A DNA stretch of 64,000 nt from Halomonas cupida (GTDB lineage Bacteria; Pseudomonadota; Gammaproteobacteria; Pseudomonadales; Halomonadaceae): positions 246,888 to 310,887 of the forward strand of contig NZ_FRCA01000001.1 in NCBI RefSeq assembly GCF_900142755.1. Direction: 5' to 3'. The notes under the pieces were generated by a model that did no database searches, was not told the DNA's origin, and saw nothing but the letters and a program-made list of their open reading frames with translations. Positions 9,086-19,376 of the stretch are shown here, one piece after another (the stretch's first letter is position 1; every line of letters begins with the position of its first letter). A program made the position numbers and the translations under genes.

Positions 9086-9195
9086 CGTTTATCCCTGTCA
9101 CTGACGTTGGCTGTGGATTGGTTGCCGTTGCTGCGGTGTGGTCGTTCTGATTGCTCCGGCGGCGTATGTGTCGAATGCATTCTGGAGAGTTCTCG

Positions 9196-9960
9196 ATGTT
9201 CCGTTCCCTGGTACTGAGTGCCTGTCTGGTCGGTATTGCCCTTGGGTTGGCGATGACGGCCATGCAGTCTGTGGGCGTGACGCCTATTCTGCTGGCTGCA
9301 GAGCAATATGAAGTCAGTGATGCCGGAACCGATATGGCTCATGACCATGCAAGTGGTGGCCATGATCACCATCATGATGAGCAGGCCTGGGCACCGGCCG
9401 ATGGTGGCGAACGCTTCTTCTACACCATGATGTCCAATATCGGCGCTGGCATAGGCTTTGCCGCCATCCTACTGGTGTTGATGAATCACCTCCACGCCCG
9501 TGGCCGGCTGGTGTTGATGCCGGTGACTGGCCTGGTAGTCGGAGTGCTGTGTTATCTCGCTGTCTTTGTCGCCCCTTCGCTGGGGTTGCCGCCCGAGATT
9601 CCCGGTGCTTCCGCCGCTGCGCTTGAGTCACGTCAATGGTGGTGGTTTACCACGGTGGTAATGGCCGCCGCTGGTCTGGGGATATTGAGTCTGACTACGG
9701 GCTGGAAGCGTCTACTCGGGTTGCCTCTTCTGCTGGTGCCTTATAGCTGGGTACCGACCCATGAAGGGGCAATGTTTACCCATCCTGACCCACAAGTGGT
9801 GCAGATACTGAGTGAGTTGCATCGAGAGTTCATCTGGGCCGCTGGTATCACCAATCTGCTGTTCTGGTTGCTGGCCGGATTGCTATGTGTCCTTGTCCTC
9901 CAGCGCCTGACCACCAATCCCCCTGCTCCTGACCACCAACGCCAGGCCGGTTGCCCATGA
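9196..9960 (+). CDS. cbtA: CbtA, cobalt transporter membrane subunit
   Basis: The 254-residue protein starts MFRSLVLSACLVGIALGLAM after GGAGAG; an upstream in-frame start at 9151 lacks a site. It has about five hydrophobic segments. A histidine-rich loop, MAHDHASGGHDHHHDEQAW, after the first helix probably binds cobalt or nickel. The later motif PTHEGAMFTHPDPQVV and the helix ending NLLFWLLAGLLCVLVL are typical of CbtA. It works with CbtB in cobalt uptake for corrin synthesis. Its stop codon overlaps the ATGA start of the chelatase motor gene. Confidence 0.9.
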   Translation: MFRSLVLSACLVGIALGLAMTAMQSVGVTPILLAAEQYEVSDAGTDMAHDHASGGHDHHHDEQAWAPADGGERFFYTMMSNIGAGIGFAAILLVLMNHLHARGRLVLMPVTGLVVGVLCYLAVFVAPSLGLPPEIPGASAAALESRQWWWFTTVVMAAAGLGILSLTTGWKRLLGLPLLLVPYSWVPTHEGAMFTHPDPQVVQILSELHREFIWAAGITNLLFWLLAGLLCVLVLQRLTTNPPAPDHQRQAGCP

Positions 9961-11774
9961 TGCTTCCACCTGAGTTTCCGTTTGTGGCGGTGGTTGGCCA
10001 GCACGCACTCAAGACAGCGCTGTTGCTCAACGCCATCGATCCTCGAATCGGCGGGGTGCTGATCAGCGGCCCCCGGGGAAGCGCCAAGTCCACCTTGGCT
10101 CGTGCTCTGGCGGATGTCCTCCCCGACGATGCCGAAGGCGGCCGTCCGCCGTTCGTCAACCTGCCGCTGGGGGCGAGCGAAGACCGCCTGACCGGCAGCC
10201 TGGATCTGCAGCAGGTGCTGTCGGAACGTGAGGCGGCCTTCCAGCCCGGATTGCTGGCGAAGGCCGATGGTGGCGTGCTCTATGTCGATGAGGTCAACCT
10301 GCTGCCGGACAGCCTGGTGGACCTGCTGCTCGACGTGGCCGCGCGGGGCATCAATATCGTCGAGCGCGACGGGATCAGTCACACCCATGCGGCGCGCTTC
10401 AGTCTGATCGGCACCATGAACCCGGATGAGGGCGAACTGCGTCCCCAACTGCTCGATCGCTTCGGTCTCTGTCTCGAACTGCAATCGCAGTTGGCCATCC
10501 AGGACCGGGTCACCATCATGCAGCAGCGCGAGTCCTTTGACCGTGATCCGTTTGCTTATGTCCAGGCCCATCAGCCCGATCAACTGGTGTTGATGCGCCG
10601 TCTTGAGTCGGCGCGACAAGCCCTGGCGAAGATCGTCGTGCCGAATTGGTGCTATGAGCATATTGCTGCAGGCTGCGAGGCCGCTGTTGTCGAGGGCATG
10701 CGTGCCGATGTGACCTGGCATCGTGCGGCAAGGGCCCATGCCGCCTGGCGGGGAGCGGAACAGCTGGGGCTGGAGGATCTCGACGCCGTTGAGCCCTGGG
10801 TCCTTGCCCATCGTCGAACCCACTCCCCTGAGTCAACGACACCGTCATCCTCACCACCCCCATCCTCGGTGCACGGAGGCGGTTCGGGGAAGGGCCAGTG
10901 TGATGGAAGGCGTCCCAATGCAGCCAGTGGCGACCCCCGGTCAGGCAAGGATGTGGACTCTGCCGAACAGCAGGGACGGCAGCAGGAACAGTGGGGCGCT
11001 CTGCCGCCGGTCACACAGCAGAATCATATACAGAAAACCCTTGCCACGCCGATGCTTGAGCTGCCGGGTATCGGCAGCGAGTCTCGAGCTGGCGCCTGGT
11101 CCAGCCCCGCTTCCCGGCGTATCCAGCGGGGGCCACAGTCGGGCCCGCGTCGGGCTCGGGATATGTCGACGTCCCCGGACTGGTTCAGCACCCTGGTGGC
11201 CAATCGTGGAGAGTGGCCACCTCGTCAGTGGTGTTACCGCAAGGCGCGTCGCGGCCAGTCGGTAGTGCATCTGGTGCTGCTCGATACTTCCGGCTCCACT
11301 CTGGGCCAGCAACTGCTCGGGCGAGCCAAGGGACTGGTCGAGGCGCTGGCGAGCCAGGCCTATGCCATGCGCGAGCAAATGGCAGTAGTGGGCTTCGGTA
11401 ATGATGGTGTTGTTCCTGTGCTCAGGCGATGCCGTGCGCCCAGCGACATGCGGGGGAGGCTCGATGTCACCAGGGCAGGCGGTGGTACACCGATTCGGGC
11501 GGCTATCCGCCGGGCGTTGGAGCTGATCCAGAAGTGGCGGCGTCAGGCCCCCGGCCTGCATGTGCGGACCTATGTCATCACCGATGGCAGGACTCGGGAG
11601 TCGGTGACGGACCTGCCGCCACTGGGTGACTGCATCCTGGTGGATACCGAGCAGTCCAGCGTCAGGCGCGGGCAGGGACCGCGCCTTGCCCGGCAGTTGG
11701 GGGCTCTCTATCGCACGCTATCCACAGAGGTTCAGTCGGCCACAGAGGCTCTGCCTGGGAAGGTGTCGACATGA
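9957..11774 (+). CDS. Fused ChlI/ChlD-type chelatase ATPase subunit (cobaltochelatase motor)
   Basis: The 605-residue protein joins an AAA+ ATPase domain to a von Willebrand A domain. Walker A is GPRGSAKST at residues 38-46, Walker B is GGVLYVDEVNLL near residue 105, and sensor 1 lies around SLIGTMNPDEGELRPQLLDR. A low-complexity acidic/proline linker spans about residues 285-400. The VWA domain carries a MIDAS motif, LLDTSGSTLG, near residue 441. This is the BchI/BchD (magnesium chelatase) layout in one chain. Beside cobN it most likely drives cobalt insertion in place of separate CobS and CobT. It overlaps cbtA by four bases and cobB by four bases. Magnesium chelatase function is unlikely, since no chlorophyll genes are present. 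Confidence 0.87.
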   Translation: MMLPPEFPFVAVVGQHALKTALLLNAIDPRIGGVLISGPRGSAKSTLARALADVLPDDAEGGRPPFVNLPLGASEDRLTGSLDLQQVLSEREAAFQPGLLAKADGGVLYVDEVNLLPDSLVDLLLDVAARGINIVERDGISHTHAARFSLIGTMNPDEGELRPQLLDRFGLCLELQSQLAIQDRVTIMQQRESFDRDPFAYVQAHQPDQLVLMRRLESARQALAKIVVPNWCYEHIAAGCEAAVVEGMRADVTWHRAARAHAAWRGAEQLGLEDLDAVEPWVLAHRRTHSPESTTPSSSPPPSSVHGGGSGKGQCDGRRPNAASGDPRSGKDVDSAEQQGRQQEQWGALPPVTQQNHIQKTLATPMLELPGIGSESRAGAWSSPASRRIQRGPQSGPRRARDMSTSPDWFSTLVANRGEWPPRQWCYRKARRGQSVVHLVLLDTSGSTLGQQLLGRAKGLVEALASQAYAMREQMAVVGFGNDGVVPVLRRCRAPSDMRGRLDVTRAGGGTPIRAAIRRALELIQKWRRQAPGLHVRTYVITDGRTRESVTDLPPLGDCILVDTEQSSVRRGQGPRLARQLGALYRTLSTEVQSATEALPGKVST

Positions 11775-13162
11775 TGCCCCATGGTAGCGAGCAGGCAGTT
11801 GCTGGGGCCGTCTGTGCCGCCGTCTTTATTGCCGCACCGTCCTCCGGCCAGGGCAAGACCACCGTTACCGCGGCACTGGCGCGGATGCTGCGTGATCAAG
11901 GCAAGGTGGTGCGAGTGTTCAAGACCGGTCCCGATTACCTGGATCCTCAGGTACTGGCCCAGGCCTCGGGACAACCAGTGGAACCGTTGGACCTGTGGAT
12001 GGCTGGCGAGGCCTGGTGTCGGCAGCGTCTCCATGAGGCGGCGCTGGTTGCCGATCTGATCCTGGTCGAGGGCGCCATGGGGCTCTACGATGGCGAGCCT
12101 TCCAGCGCCGACCTGGCGGCACGCTTCGGTCTGCCGCTGGTCATCGTCATGGACGTCAAGGGCATGGCGCAGACGGCGGCGGCCTTGGTCACTGGCCTTG
12201 CTGGATTCCGTGATGACATCCATGTGGCAGGGCTGATCGCCAATGCGTGCGCTTCACCGCGTCATCGTGAGCTGATCGAGGCGGCCCTGCCGGAGCGGAT
12301 TCCGTTGCTGGCCGCCATGCCCCGTGATCCGGGCCTGGCTCTGCCCGAGCGCCATCTGGGGTTGGTTCAGGCCGAGGAGATTCGTGAGGACCTGGAAGCC
12401 CGCTTCGAGGCCAGCGCCCGGGCGCTGGAAGGCGAGCCGTTGGCTGAGGCCCTGCTGCACCTGCCCGGTGTCGAGTTTGCGCCAGGGCCACTGGATACCA
12501 CGATGTCTCCTGAGCTTCAGGATGCGCTGCGGGGACGGGTCATCGGCGTGGCCAGAGATGCCGCCTTCAGCTTCATCTATCAGGCCAACCTGGACCTTCT
12601 GGTGCGGATGGGCGCGGAATTGCGCTTCTTCTCACCATTGAATGATGATCACCTGCCTTCCTGCGATGCGCTCTGGCTGCCCGGAGGCTATCCGGAGCTG
12701 CATGGTGCTCGCCTGGCGGCCAATCAGTCGCTGGCCGACGATATCCGTCACTTCCATGCGGCGGACCGGCCGATCCTCGCTGAGTGCGGCGGCATGCTCT
12801 ATTGCCTGGAAACACTGACGGATCACGCCGATCAGACCCATCTCATGCTCGGACTGATACCGGGGCGAGGGTGGATGCGTGGCCGCAACGGTTGCCAGGG
12901 CATGCAGACCGCCGAGTTACCCGAAGGCGACATTCGTGGGCATGCCCATCATCGCTCGGTGACCGAAGGCACCCCCGACCCCATCGGTCATGGACGGCGC
13001 CAACGCCATCCTGCGCCGGGTGAGGCCATCTATCGACAGCGATGCCTGACGGCGACCTATCTGCACCTGTTCTTTCCTGACAACCCTGCCGCTGTGGCAC
13101 GTCTGCTGCGTGGTGACAGGGTGATGGACCTTCCTGCTGAGGAGCTTCCCGCATGCAATTGA
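11771..13162 (+). CDS. cobB: Hydrogenobyrinic (cobyrinic) acid a,c-diamide synthase
   Basis: The 463-residue protein has an N-terminal P-loop, [19 protein letters not shown], followed by the dethiobiotin-synthetase-like segment [18 protein letters not shown]. The middle has [18 protein letters not shown]. The C-terminal class I glutamine amidotransferase domain holds the nucleophilic cysteine in [13 protein letters not shown] near residue 339. The enzyme amidates the a and c side chains of the corrin ring using glutamine and ATP, the step just before cobalt insertion by CobN in the aerobic pathway. The gene overlaps its neighbours by 4 and 10 bases. The name cobB follows the aerobic nomenclature; cbiA is the anaerobic equivalent. 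Confidence 0.92.
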   Translation: MMPHGSEQAVAGAVCAAVFIAAPSSGQGKTTVTAALARMLRDQGKVVRVFKTGPDYLDPQVLAQASGQPVEPLDLWMAGEAWCRQRLHEAALVADLILVEGAMGLYDGEPSSADLAARFGLPLVIVMDVKGMAQTAAALVTGLAGFRDDIHVAGLIANACASPRHRELIEAALPERIPLLAAMPRDPGLALPERHLGLVQAEEIREDLEARFEASARALEGEPLAEALLHLPGVEFAPGPLDTTMSPELQDALRGRVIGVARDAAFSFIYQANLDLLVRMGAELRFFSPLNDDHLPSCDALWLPGGYPELHGARLAANQSLADDIRHFHAADRPILAECGGMLYCLETLTDHADQTHLMLGLIPGRGWMRGRNGCQGMQTAELPEGDIRGHAHHRSVTEGTPDPIGHGRRQRHPAPGEAIYRQRCLTATYLHLFFPDNPAAVARLLRGDRVMDLPAEELPACN

Positions 13163-14289
13163 ACAAGATTCCCGCCACGGTGGTGACCGGCTTCCTGGGG
13201 AGCGGCAAGACCACGCTGCTGGCCAGTCTACTGCGCGGCGTGACCGGCAAGCGTATTGCGGTGATCGTCAACGAATTCGGTGAGCAGGATATCGATTCCG
13301 ACCTGCTGCGTAGTTGTGCCCTCGGTTGTAGAGAAGAGGGGGGGAGCGAAGAGGGTTGCGAAGGCCCAGGCGCGGTGTCCCAGGGGGAGGACGGCATCTA
13401 TGAACTGGCCAATGGCTGTATCTGCTGCACGGTGGAGGAGGAATTCCTGCCGGTGATGAAGAAGCTGGTGGCGCGTCGGGATGATATCGACCACATCCTG
13501 ATCGAGACCAGCGGACTGGCGCTGCCCAAGCCGCTGGTGCAGGCTTTCAACTGGCCGGAGGTCCGCCAGCACTGTACCGTCGATGCGATCATTACCGTGG
13601 TCGACGGCCCGGCGGTGGCCTCCGGGCGCTATGCCGATGATGTCGAGCGGGTCGAGGCCCAGCGCCGCGCCGACGAGAGTCTCGATCATGATCCCAGCCT
13701 GCGCGAACTGCTTGATGATCAATTGAGTGCGGCAGACCTGGTGTTGGTCAGCAAGACCGACCTGCTCGAACCCGGTGACCGTCAGGCAGTCGAGTCGCTG
13801 GTTCGCGGGCGAGTGACAGGTTCGGTCAAGACACTGTTCATCGACCAGACACTGGCTGCGGACAGCACTCAGTTGGAGGCGTTGATGGGCATCGGTGCGG
13901 CGAGCGAGGAGCATATCGACCATATCGATAACCACCATGACCGCCATCATGCCGAGGGCGCTCATCATGATCATGCCCATGATCATTTCGACTCCTGTGT
14001 GATTCGTCTCGGCGAGGTCGATGGGCAGGCCCTGGCGACGGTTCTGCGCCAGTTGTTGAAGGAGCAGGAAATCTATCGCGCCAAGGGCTTTGCGGCCATC
14101 CCGGGCAAGCCCATGCGCCAGGTCATTCAGGCTGTAGGTGAGCGTCTGGATAGCTACTTCGATCGCCTCTGGAGAGCGGACGAGCCGCGCCACACCCAAT
14201 TGGTCTTCATCGGCAGGTCGCTGGATGAGGCTGCCCTGCGCGAGGCGCTGTCCTCGACCCGGGTCGCCGAGACTGATGTGGACGTCTGA
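13153..14289 (+). CDS. cobW: CobW family GTP-binding metallochaperone
   Basis: The 378-residue G3E GTPase has a P-loop [15 protein letters not shown] at the N-terminus and NEFGEQDID as switch region. The metal-binding motif [11 protein letters not shown] (Cys-X-Cys-Cys) lies near residue 95. After [10 protein letters not shown] (the base-recognition motif) comes a histidine-rich segment, [19 protein letters not shown], that can bind cobalt or zinc. A CobW C-terminal domain follows. CobW is thought to hand cobalt to the CobN chelatase, which fits its position directly before cobN. It overlaps cobB by ten bases and cobN by one base. An insertion of acidic, glycine-rich residues ([14 protein letters not shown]) after the switch region is unusual but in frame. 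Confidence 0.92.
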   Translation: MQLNKIPATVVTGFLGSGKTTLLASLLRGVTGKRIAVIVNEFGEQDIDSDLLRSCALGCREEGGSEEGCEGPGAVSQGEDGIYELANGCICCTVEEEFLPVMKKLVARRDDIDHILIETSGLALPKPLVQAFNWPEVRQHCTVDAIITVVDGPAVASGRYADDVERVEAQRRADESLDHDPSLRELLDDQLSAADLVLVSKTDLLEPGDRQAVESLVRGRVTGSVKTLFIDQTLAADSTQLEALMGIGAASEEHIDHIDNHHDRHHAEGAHHDHAHDHFDSCVIRLGEVDGQALATVLRQLLKEQEIYRAKGFAAIPGKPMRQVIQAVGERLDSYFDRLWRADEPRHTQLVFIGRSLDEAALREALSSTRVAETDVDV

Positions 14290-17200
14290 TGCATCTGTTT
14301 GCCGCTAGACCCGGAGGTTTCGTCGATGACGAGGGGGTCGTCGACCTGCAGCAGGATCCTGCCGAGGTCGTGATCCTGTCCGCCGCCGACAGCAGTCTGT
14401 CGGCGCTGGCCCTGGCGGCCGAGCGGCTCGGTGATGACTACCCAACGGTGCGGCTGGCGAACTGGATGAATCTGGTCAAGCCCGCCGCCTACGATCTGTA
14501 TGAAGATCGGGTGCTGGACAAGGCTCGCCTGGTGATCGTGTCGCTGCTCGGTGGCAGTGGCTACTGGCGTTACGGATACGAGCGCTTGTTGGCCTGGGTC
14601 AATGCGGGCCGCGATCGGCAGTTGATCGTGGTGCCGGGTTGCGATGCTCCGGATGAGGCTCTGCTGCAGGACTCCAGTGTGCCGACAGCTCTGGCACACC
14701 GCGTGTGGCGCTACCTGCGTGAAGGCGGGGTAGACAACGCCGAGCAGATGCTGCGCTGTGTGGGCACCCATTGCCTGGGCCTTGCCCTCGACTGGCGCGA
14801 ACCCCGGCGCATGCCTGAGGCACTGCTTTACTTACCCCCCTCCTTACCACCTTCTGCCCGACGAGGGGGTGAGGAAGCCACGCTGAGTGAATGGCGTGAG
14901 CAACAGCGGGACGGGCGACCAGTGTGCTTGCTGCTGTTCTATCGCAGCCACCTGCAGGGCGCCAATACCCAGGCGCTGGACGGGCTGGTAGAGGTATTGC
15001 GGGAACGTGGCCTCGAGCCATTGCCGGTGGCCGTGACCTCGTTGAAGGAAGAGACCAGTCTGGCCTTCGTCAATCATTTGATCGAGCAGGCCGGCGCGAC
15101 GCTGATCATCAATACCACCGGATTCTCCATCAACCGCAGTCCGGATGAGGAGGGCGACAGTGCAGCAGGGGTGCTGTTCAGCGGTCGCCCTGTGGTGCTA
15201 CAGGCCATCCTGTCGAGCACGACCGAGGAAGACTGGAAGGAAGGCAGCAACGGTCTGCGCAGTCGGGACATGGCCATGCAGGTGGTGCTGCCGGAGATGG
15301 ATGGTCGGATCATCACCCGCGCGGTGGCCTTCAAGGCAGAGGCGCTGTACAGCGAGCGCTGTCAGGTCTCGGTGATTCGTCATGTCCTGCATCCCGAGCG
15401 CGCTGCTTTTGTCGCTGAACTCGCCAGGCGTTTCTGTGCCTTGCGTCAGACACCCAATGCCCGCAAGCGACTGGCGCTGGTGCTGGCCAATTATCCCAAC
15501 CGTGATGGCCGTATCGGCAATGGTGTTGGCCTGGATACTCCTGCCTCGACCGTGCGGATTCTTCAGGCGCTCGAAGCGGCCGGATATCCCGTGAGTGACG
15601 TGCCTGCCGACGGTGATGCGCTGATCGAATGCCTGCAGGGCGCGGTGACCAACGACCACGATGCTCTGGATCTGCGACCCTGCCGGCAGTCCATCGGTCT
15701 TGACGACTATCTGGCCTGGTTCGAGACGCTGCCGGAAGCACTGCGCACATCGGTACGGCAGCGCTGGGGCGCACCCGAGAGCGACCCGAAATACCGCCAG
15801 GGACGGTTGATGATTGCCGGTATTCGTCTCGGCGAGACCTTTGTCGGTATCCAGCCCGAGCGGGACTTCATCGATGATCTGACGCAGACCTACCACGATA
15901 CCGAACTGGTGCCGCCGCACAGCTATCTGGCGTTCTACCTCTGGCTGCGCGATCACTACCGAGTGGATGCCGTCATCCATGTCGGCAAGCATGGCAACCT
16001 GGAGTGGCTGCCGGGCAAGAGCACGGCGCTGTCCGGTGACTGTTGGCCGGATATTGCCCTGGGACCGTTGCCGCACTTCTATCCGTTCATCGTCAATGAC
16101 CCCGGCGAAGGGGCCCAGGCCAAGCGCCGTAGCCAAGCGGTGATCATCGATCACCTGATGCCACCACTGGCCCGTGCCGAGCTCTACGGCCCCATGGCGG
16201 AACTGGAAGCGTTGACCGATGAGTATTACCAGGCGCTGGGCATGGACCCGCGTCGTGAAACCCTGTTGCGCGAGCGCATTCTCGAGCACCTCCGTCAGAC
16301 CGGCATCGATCAGGAACTGACGCATGGAGTGGAAGGGGGGGATGGCGGAAGCCGCCCGGGTGATGAGGCACTGCTCAACGAACTGGATACCTGGTTGTGT
16401 GACATCAAGGAAGCCCAGATCCGCCATGGGCTGCACATCCTCGGTTGCCTGCCGGAGCATGACAAGCTGGCCGCCACCCTGGTGGCGATCCTGCGCCTGC
16501 CGAGAGGAGAGGCCATCCACCAGCGTGGGTTGCTGCACAACCTCGCGGACGATCTGGGGCTGATGGCGGGAGAGTCGGGGATGGACGGTTTCGATCCGCT
16601 GAGGGCGGGCGCCGAAGCCTGGACGGGACCGCGGCCGCAGGTGCTGGTCGAGCAGGAATCGTCAATCTGGCGTACTGCTGCCGACACCCGGGAGCGCCTG
16701 GAGCGTCTGGCTCAGCGCCTGGTGGCCGACTATGTCTTGGCAGACCCGGTGCAGGCCAACTGCCCATTGGAGGAGCTGGTGGGAGACTACCCAGCCACCG
16801 CCGAGCTGTGTCGCTATGCCCGGGACACGGTCTGGGCGGCAATGAAACGCGGCGCCGAGATGGAAATCCAGTCGCTGCTGGATGGTCTCGATGGCTATTT
16901 CGTGCCTCCAGGGCCGAGTGGTGCGCCCAGTCGCGGGCGATTGGATACCCTGCCCACGGGGCGCAACTTCTTTACCGTCGACAATCGCTCGATTCCGTCG
17001 CCGGCGGCCTGGACGTTGGGGGAAAAGTCAGCTCAAGCCCTGGTTGAGCGCTACCTGCAGGACAACGGCGATTTTCCCCGTCGTCTGGGGTTATCGATCT
17101 GGGGCACGGCCACCATGCGTACCGGTGGCGACGACATCGCCCAGGCATTGGCACTGATGGGGGTTCGGCCTGTCTGGTCGCCGGGCTCGCAGCGCGTGGT

Positions 17201-18212
17201 CGATATCGAGGTGATTCCCGCCATGTTGCTGGGGCGTCCGCGGGTGGATGTCACGCTGCGGGTGTCCGGCTTCTTCCGCGATGCCTTTGCCAATGTGATT
17301 CGTCTATTCGATAGCGCTGTCCAGGCGGTGGCCGCCTACGAGGAGCCAGGCAACGGCAACGTCATCCGCGACACCATTGTGGCTCGTCAGCGAGAGTTGG
17401 AGGCCGATGGGCTGAGCGCCGAAGTGGCGGCACGGGAGGCCAGTTACCGGATCTTCGGCAGCAGGCCCGGTGACTACGGCACCGGCCTGAATCGCTTGAT
17501 TGACAGCCGTGCCTGGCAGACTGCCGATGATCTGGCGGAGACCTATTTGCGTTCCAGTGGCTACGCCTATGGCCAGTTTCCCGAGTCCGGGGTTGCCGCT
17601 CGTGGCGCTTTCGAGCACCAGTTGGCGGGCCTTGATGCCGTCCTGCACAACCAGGACAACCATGAGCACGACATTCTCGACTCGAACAGCTACTACGCCT
17701 TCCAGGGTGGCATGGCCAATGCCAGTCGCGCGCTTGGGGGGCAGACTCCTTCGATCTATCACGCCGACCATGCCAACCCTGCTCAACCGACCATCCGTAC
17801 GCTCAAGCAGGAGTTGAACCGGGTGATCCGCTCCCGAGTGCTCAATCCCAAATGGATCCTCGCCATGCGTGAGCACGGATACAAGGGTGCCTTCGAGATG
17901 GCCGCCACGGTGGACTATCTGTTTGCCTATGACGCCACCACCGATCTGGTGGCGGACTACCAGTACGCCCAGGTCACCGAGGCACTGGTGCTGGATGAGG
18001 CCAACCAGCGCTTCCTGCGTGATCACAATGCCGCTGCACTGGAAGAGATGGCGGAGCGCCTGCTGGAAGCCGCGCAGCGTGGCCTGTGGCGGGAGGCCGG
18101 TGAACAGGGAGAGGCACTGCAGGATCTGTTGCTGGAATTGGATGAAGCCCGGGAGATCTCAGGTTCTCCAGCCGGCGATTATGCCACGGCTACACCAGGC
18201 GGCTCGGTGTGA
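14289..18212 (+). CDS. cobN: Cobaltochelatase subunit CobN
   Basis: The 1307-residue protein has the size and motifs of CobN, the large corrin-binding subunit of the aerobic cobaltochelatase. Diagnostic segments are VDAVIHVGKHGNLEWLPGKS around residue 560, FYPFIVNDPGEGAQAKRRS soon after, and the C-terminal region with HDILDSNSYYAFQGGMANA and VLNPKWILAMREHGYKGA. The enzyme inserts cobalt into hydrogenobyrinic acid a,c-diamide with ATP hydrolysis by the motor subunits, here probably the ChlI/ChlD fusion. A glycine-rich insertion (HGVEGGDGGSRPGDEA) near residue 680 looks like a surface loop. The gene starts at the last base of the cobW stop codon, so tight coupling is expected. Confidence 0.95.
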   Translation: MHLFAARPGGFVDDEGVVDLQQDPAEVVILSAADSSLSALALAAERLGDDYPTVRLANWMNLVKPAAYDLYEDRVLDKARLVIVSLLGGSGYWRYGYERLLAWVNAGRDRQLIVVPGCDAPDEALLQDSSVPTALAHRVWRYLREGGVDNAEQMLRCVGTHCLGLALDWREPRRMPEALLYLPPSLPPSARRGGEEATLSEWREQQRDGRPVCLLLFYRSHLQGANTQALDGLVEVLRERGLEPLPVAVTSLKEETSLAFVNHLIEQAGATLIINTTGFSINRSPDEEGDSAAGVLFSGRPVVLQAILSSTTEEDWKEGSNGLRSRDMAMQVVLPEMDGRIITRAVAFKAEALYSERCQVSVIRHVLHPERAAFVAELARRFCALRQTPNARKRLALVLANYPNRDGRIGNGVGLDTPASTVRILQALEAAGYPVSDVPADGDALIECLQGAVTNDHDALDLRPCRQSIGLDDYLAWFETLPEALRTSVRQRWGAPESDPKYRQGRLMIAGIRLGETFVGIQPERDFIDDLTQTYHDTELVPPHSYLAFYLWLRDHYRVDAVIHVGKHGNLEWLPGKSTALSGDCWPDIALGPLPHFYPFIVNDPGEGAQAKRRSQAVIIDHLMPPLARAELYGPMAELEALTDEYYQALGMDPRRETLLRERILEHLRQTGIDQELTHGVEGGDGGSRPGDEALLNELDTWLCDIKEAQIRHGLHILGCLPEHDKLAATLVAILRLPRGEAIHQRGLLHNLADDLGLMAGESGMDGFDPLRAGAEAWTGPRPQVLVEQESSIWRTAADTRERLERLAQRLVADYVLADPVQANCPLEELVGDYPATAELCRYARDTVWAAMKRGAEMEIQSLLDGLDGYFVPPGPSGAPSRGRLDTLPTGRNFFTVDNRSIPSPAAWTLGEKSAQALVERYLQDNGDFPRRLGLSIWGTATMRTGGDDIAQALALMGVRPVWSPGSQRVVDIEVIPAMLLGRPRVDVTLRVSGFFRDAFANVIRLFDSAVQAVAAYEEPGNGNVIRDTIVARQRELEADGLSAEVAAREASYRIFGSRPGDYGTGLNRLIDSRAWQTADDLAETYLRSSGYAYGQFPESGVAARGAFEHQLAGLDAVLHNQDNHEHDILDSNSYYAFQGGMANASRALGGQTPSIYHADHANPAQPTIRTLKQELNRVIRSRVLNPKWILAMREHGYKGAFEMAATVDYLFAYDATTDLVADYQYAQVTEALVLDEANQRFLRDHNAAALEEMAERLLEAAQRGLWREAGEQGEALQDLLLELDEAREISGSPAGDYATATPGGSV

Positions 18213-18222
18213 TGGGGGGGAC

Positions 18223-19374
18223 ATGAATCAGATGCCACTCATCAAGGGCTGGTGCCCGGGAGCCTGGCAGCCAATGGCATCCGGGGATGGATTGCTGGTA
18301 CGTGTCAGGCCGTTTCTCGGACGCCTGACCCGCCGCCAGGCGCTGGCGTTATGCGATGGGGCGGAGCGTTTCGGCACGGGGCTGATCGAGGTGACCAACC
18401 GGGCCAATCTGCAGCTGCGCGGTGTCCCCGAACAGCACTGGTCGGAACTGCTGGCGCATCTCGCCGAGCACGGACTGGTGGATTCCGATCCTGACACCGA
18501 GCGTCGTCGCAATATGCTGGTGACGCCGGACTGGCAGGCCGGTGATGACACTCACCAGTTGGCGACCCGGCTCATGGCGCGACTGGGCGATCTTCCTGAA
18601 CTGCCGGGCAAGGTCGGCTTTGCCATTGACGCGGGAACCGCTCCGCTGCTGGCCGGGGTCTCGGCGGACTTTCGCGTGGAACGCTCGGCGGACGGCGGCC
18701 TGCTGGTACGTGCCGATGGCCACGCCAGAGGCACCGCGGTGACCTCGGTGGAGGAGGCGGTGGAAGGGCTGGTGCGCCTGGCACACTGGTTCGTCGACAG
18801 CGGTGGATGGGAGGCCGGGCGAATGCGTCGCCATCAGGCCTTGCTGCCGAGCTGGGCGCCACGGCAGGCGCTGCCTGCCGCATGCCGTGACCGGCCTGTG
18901 CTGGGGCAGCATCCCCGGGGGCTGTTGATCGGCATTCCTTTCGGACGCGTTACCGCCCCCGCGTTGCGCGAGGTGGTTCAGGGGGCCTTGGTGGGTGACG
19001 TGCGAGTCACTCCCTGGCGACGCCTGTGGATCGAAGGTGGCATGCCCGATTGCACTGGGGGGCTGCCCACAGATGAAGAGGATCCGCGGCTGGTGGTGGA
19101 TGCCTGTCCTGGAGCGCCCTGGTGTAATCAGGCCAGTGTGGAAACCCGCCGACTGGCCGAAGCCCTTGCCTCGCAGGTTCCGGGGTCGGTGCATGTATCC
19201 GGCTGTCGCAAGGGCTGTGCCCGTCGCCAGCCCGCTGCACTGTGCCTGACGGGGCGTGACGGACGTTTTGACCTGATTGTCGAGGGGCGTGCGGATGGCG
19301 TGCCCGAAGTGACTGGCCTCAGTGAAGCCGAGGTCCTTGATTATCTGAAACATCATTTTCCTGCAGGAGCATAG
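18223..19374 (+). CDS. cobG: Precorrin-3B synthase
   Basis: The 383-residue protein belongs to the nitrite/sulfite reductase-like family. The start at 18223 (MNQMPLIKGWCPGAWQPM) follows a G-run and is only 10 bases after the cobN stop. The N-terminal half has the ferredoxin-like substrate repeat (EVTNRANLQLRGVPEQHW). The C-terminal half supplies the four cysteines for a 4Fe-4S cluster: DACPGAPWCNQ and SGCRKGCARR. CobG uses oxygen to hydroxylate C20 and form the gamma-lactone that leads to ring contraction. Its presence marks the aerobic pathway. The protein is somewhat short but has both pseudo-repeats. Confidence 0.9.
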   Translation: MNQMPLIKGWCPGAWQPMASGDGLLVRVRPFLGRLTRRQALALCDGAERFGTGLIEVTNRANLQLRGVPEQHWSELLAHLAEHGLVDSDPDTERRRNMLVTPDWQAGDDTHQLATRLMARLGDLPELPGKVGFAIDAGTAPLLAGVSADFRVERSADGGLLVRADGHARGTAVTSVEEAVEGLVRLAHWFVDSGGWEAGRMRRHQALLPSWAPRQALPAACRDRPVLGQHPRGLLIGIPFGRVTAPALREVVQGALVGDVRVTPWRRLWIEGGMPDCTGGLPTDEEDPRLVVDACPGAPWCNQASVETRRLAEALASQVPGSVHVSGCRKGCARRQPAALCLTGRDGRFDLIVEGRADGVPEVTGLSEAEVLDYLKHHFPAGA

Positions 19375-19376
19375 CG

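Noticed and set aside
13228..14199. Long open frame antisense to cobW (minus strand, about 323 codons)
   Set aside because: It is the codon-bias shadow of cobW in GC-rich DNA, with no start signal and no known motif.
15198..16538. Long open frame antisense to cobN (about 446 codons)
   Set aside because: CobN motifs on the plus strand are unambiguous; the antisense frame has no domain and no ribosome site.
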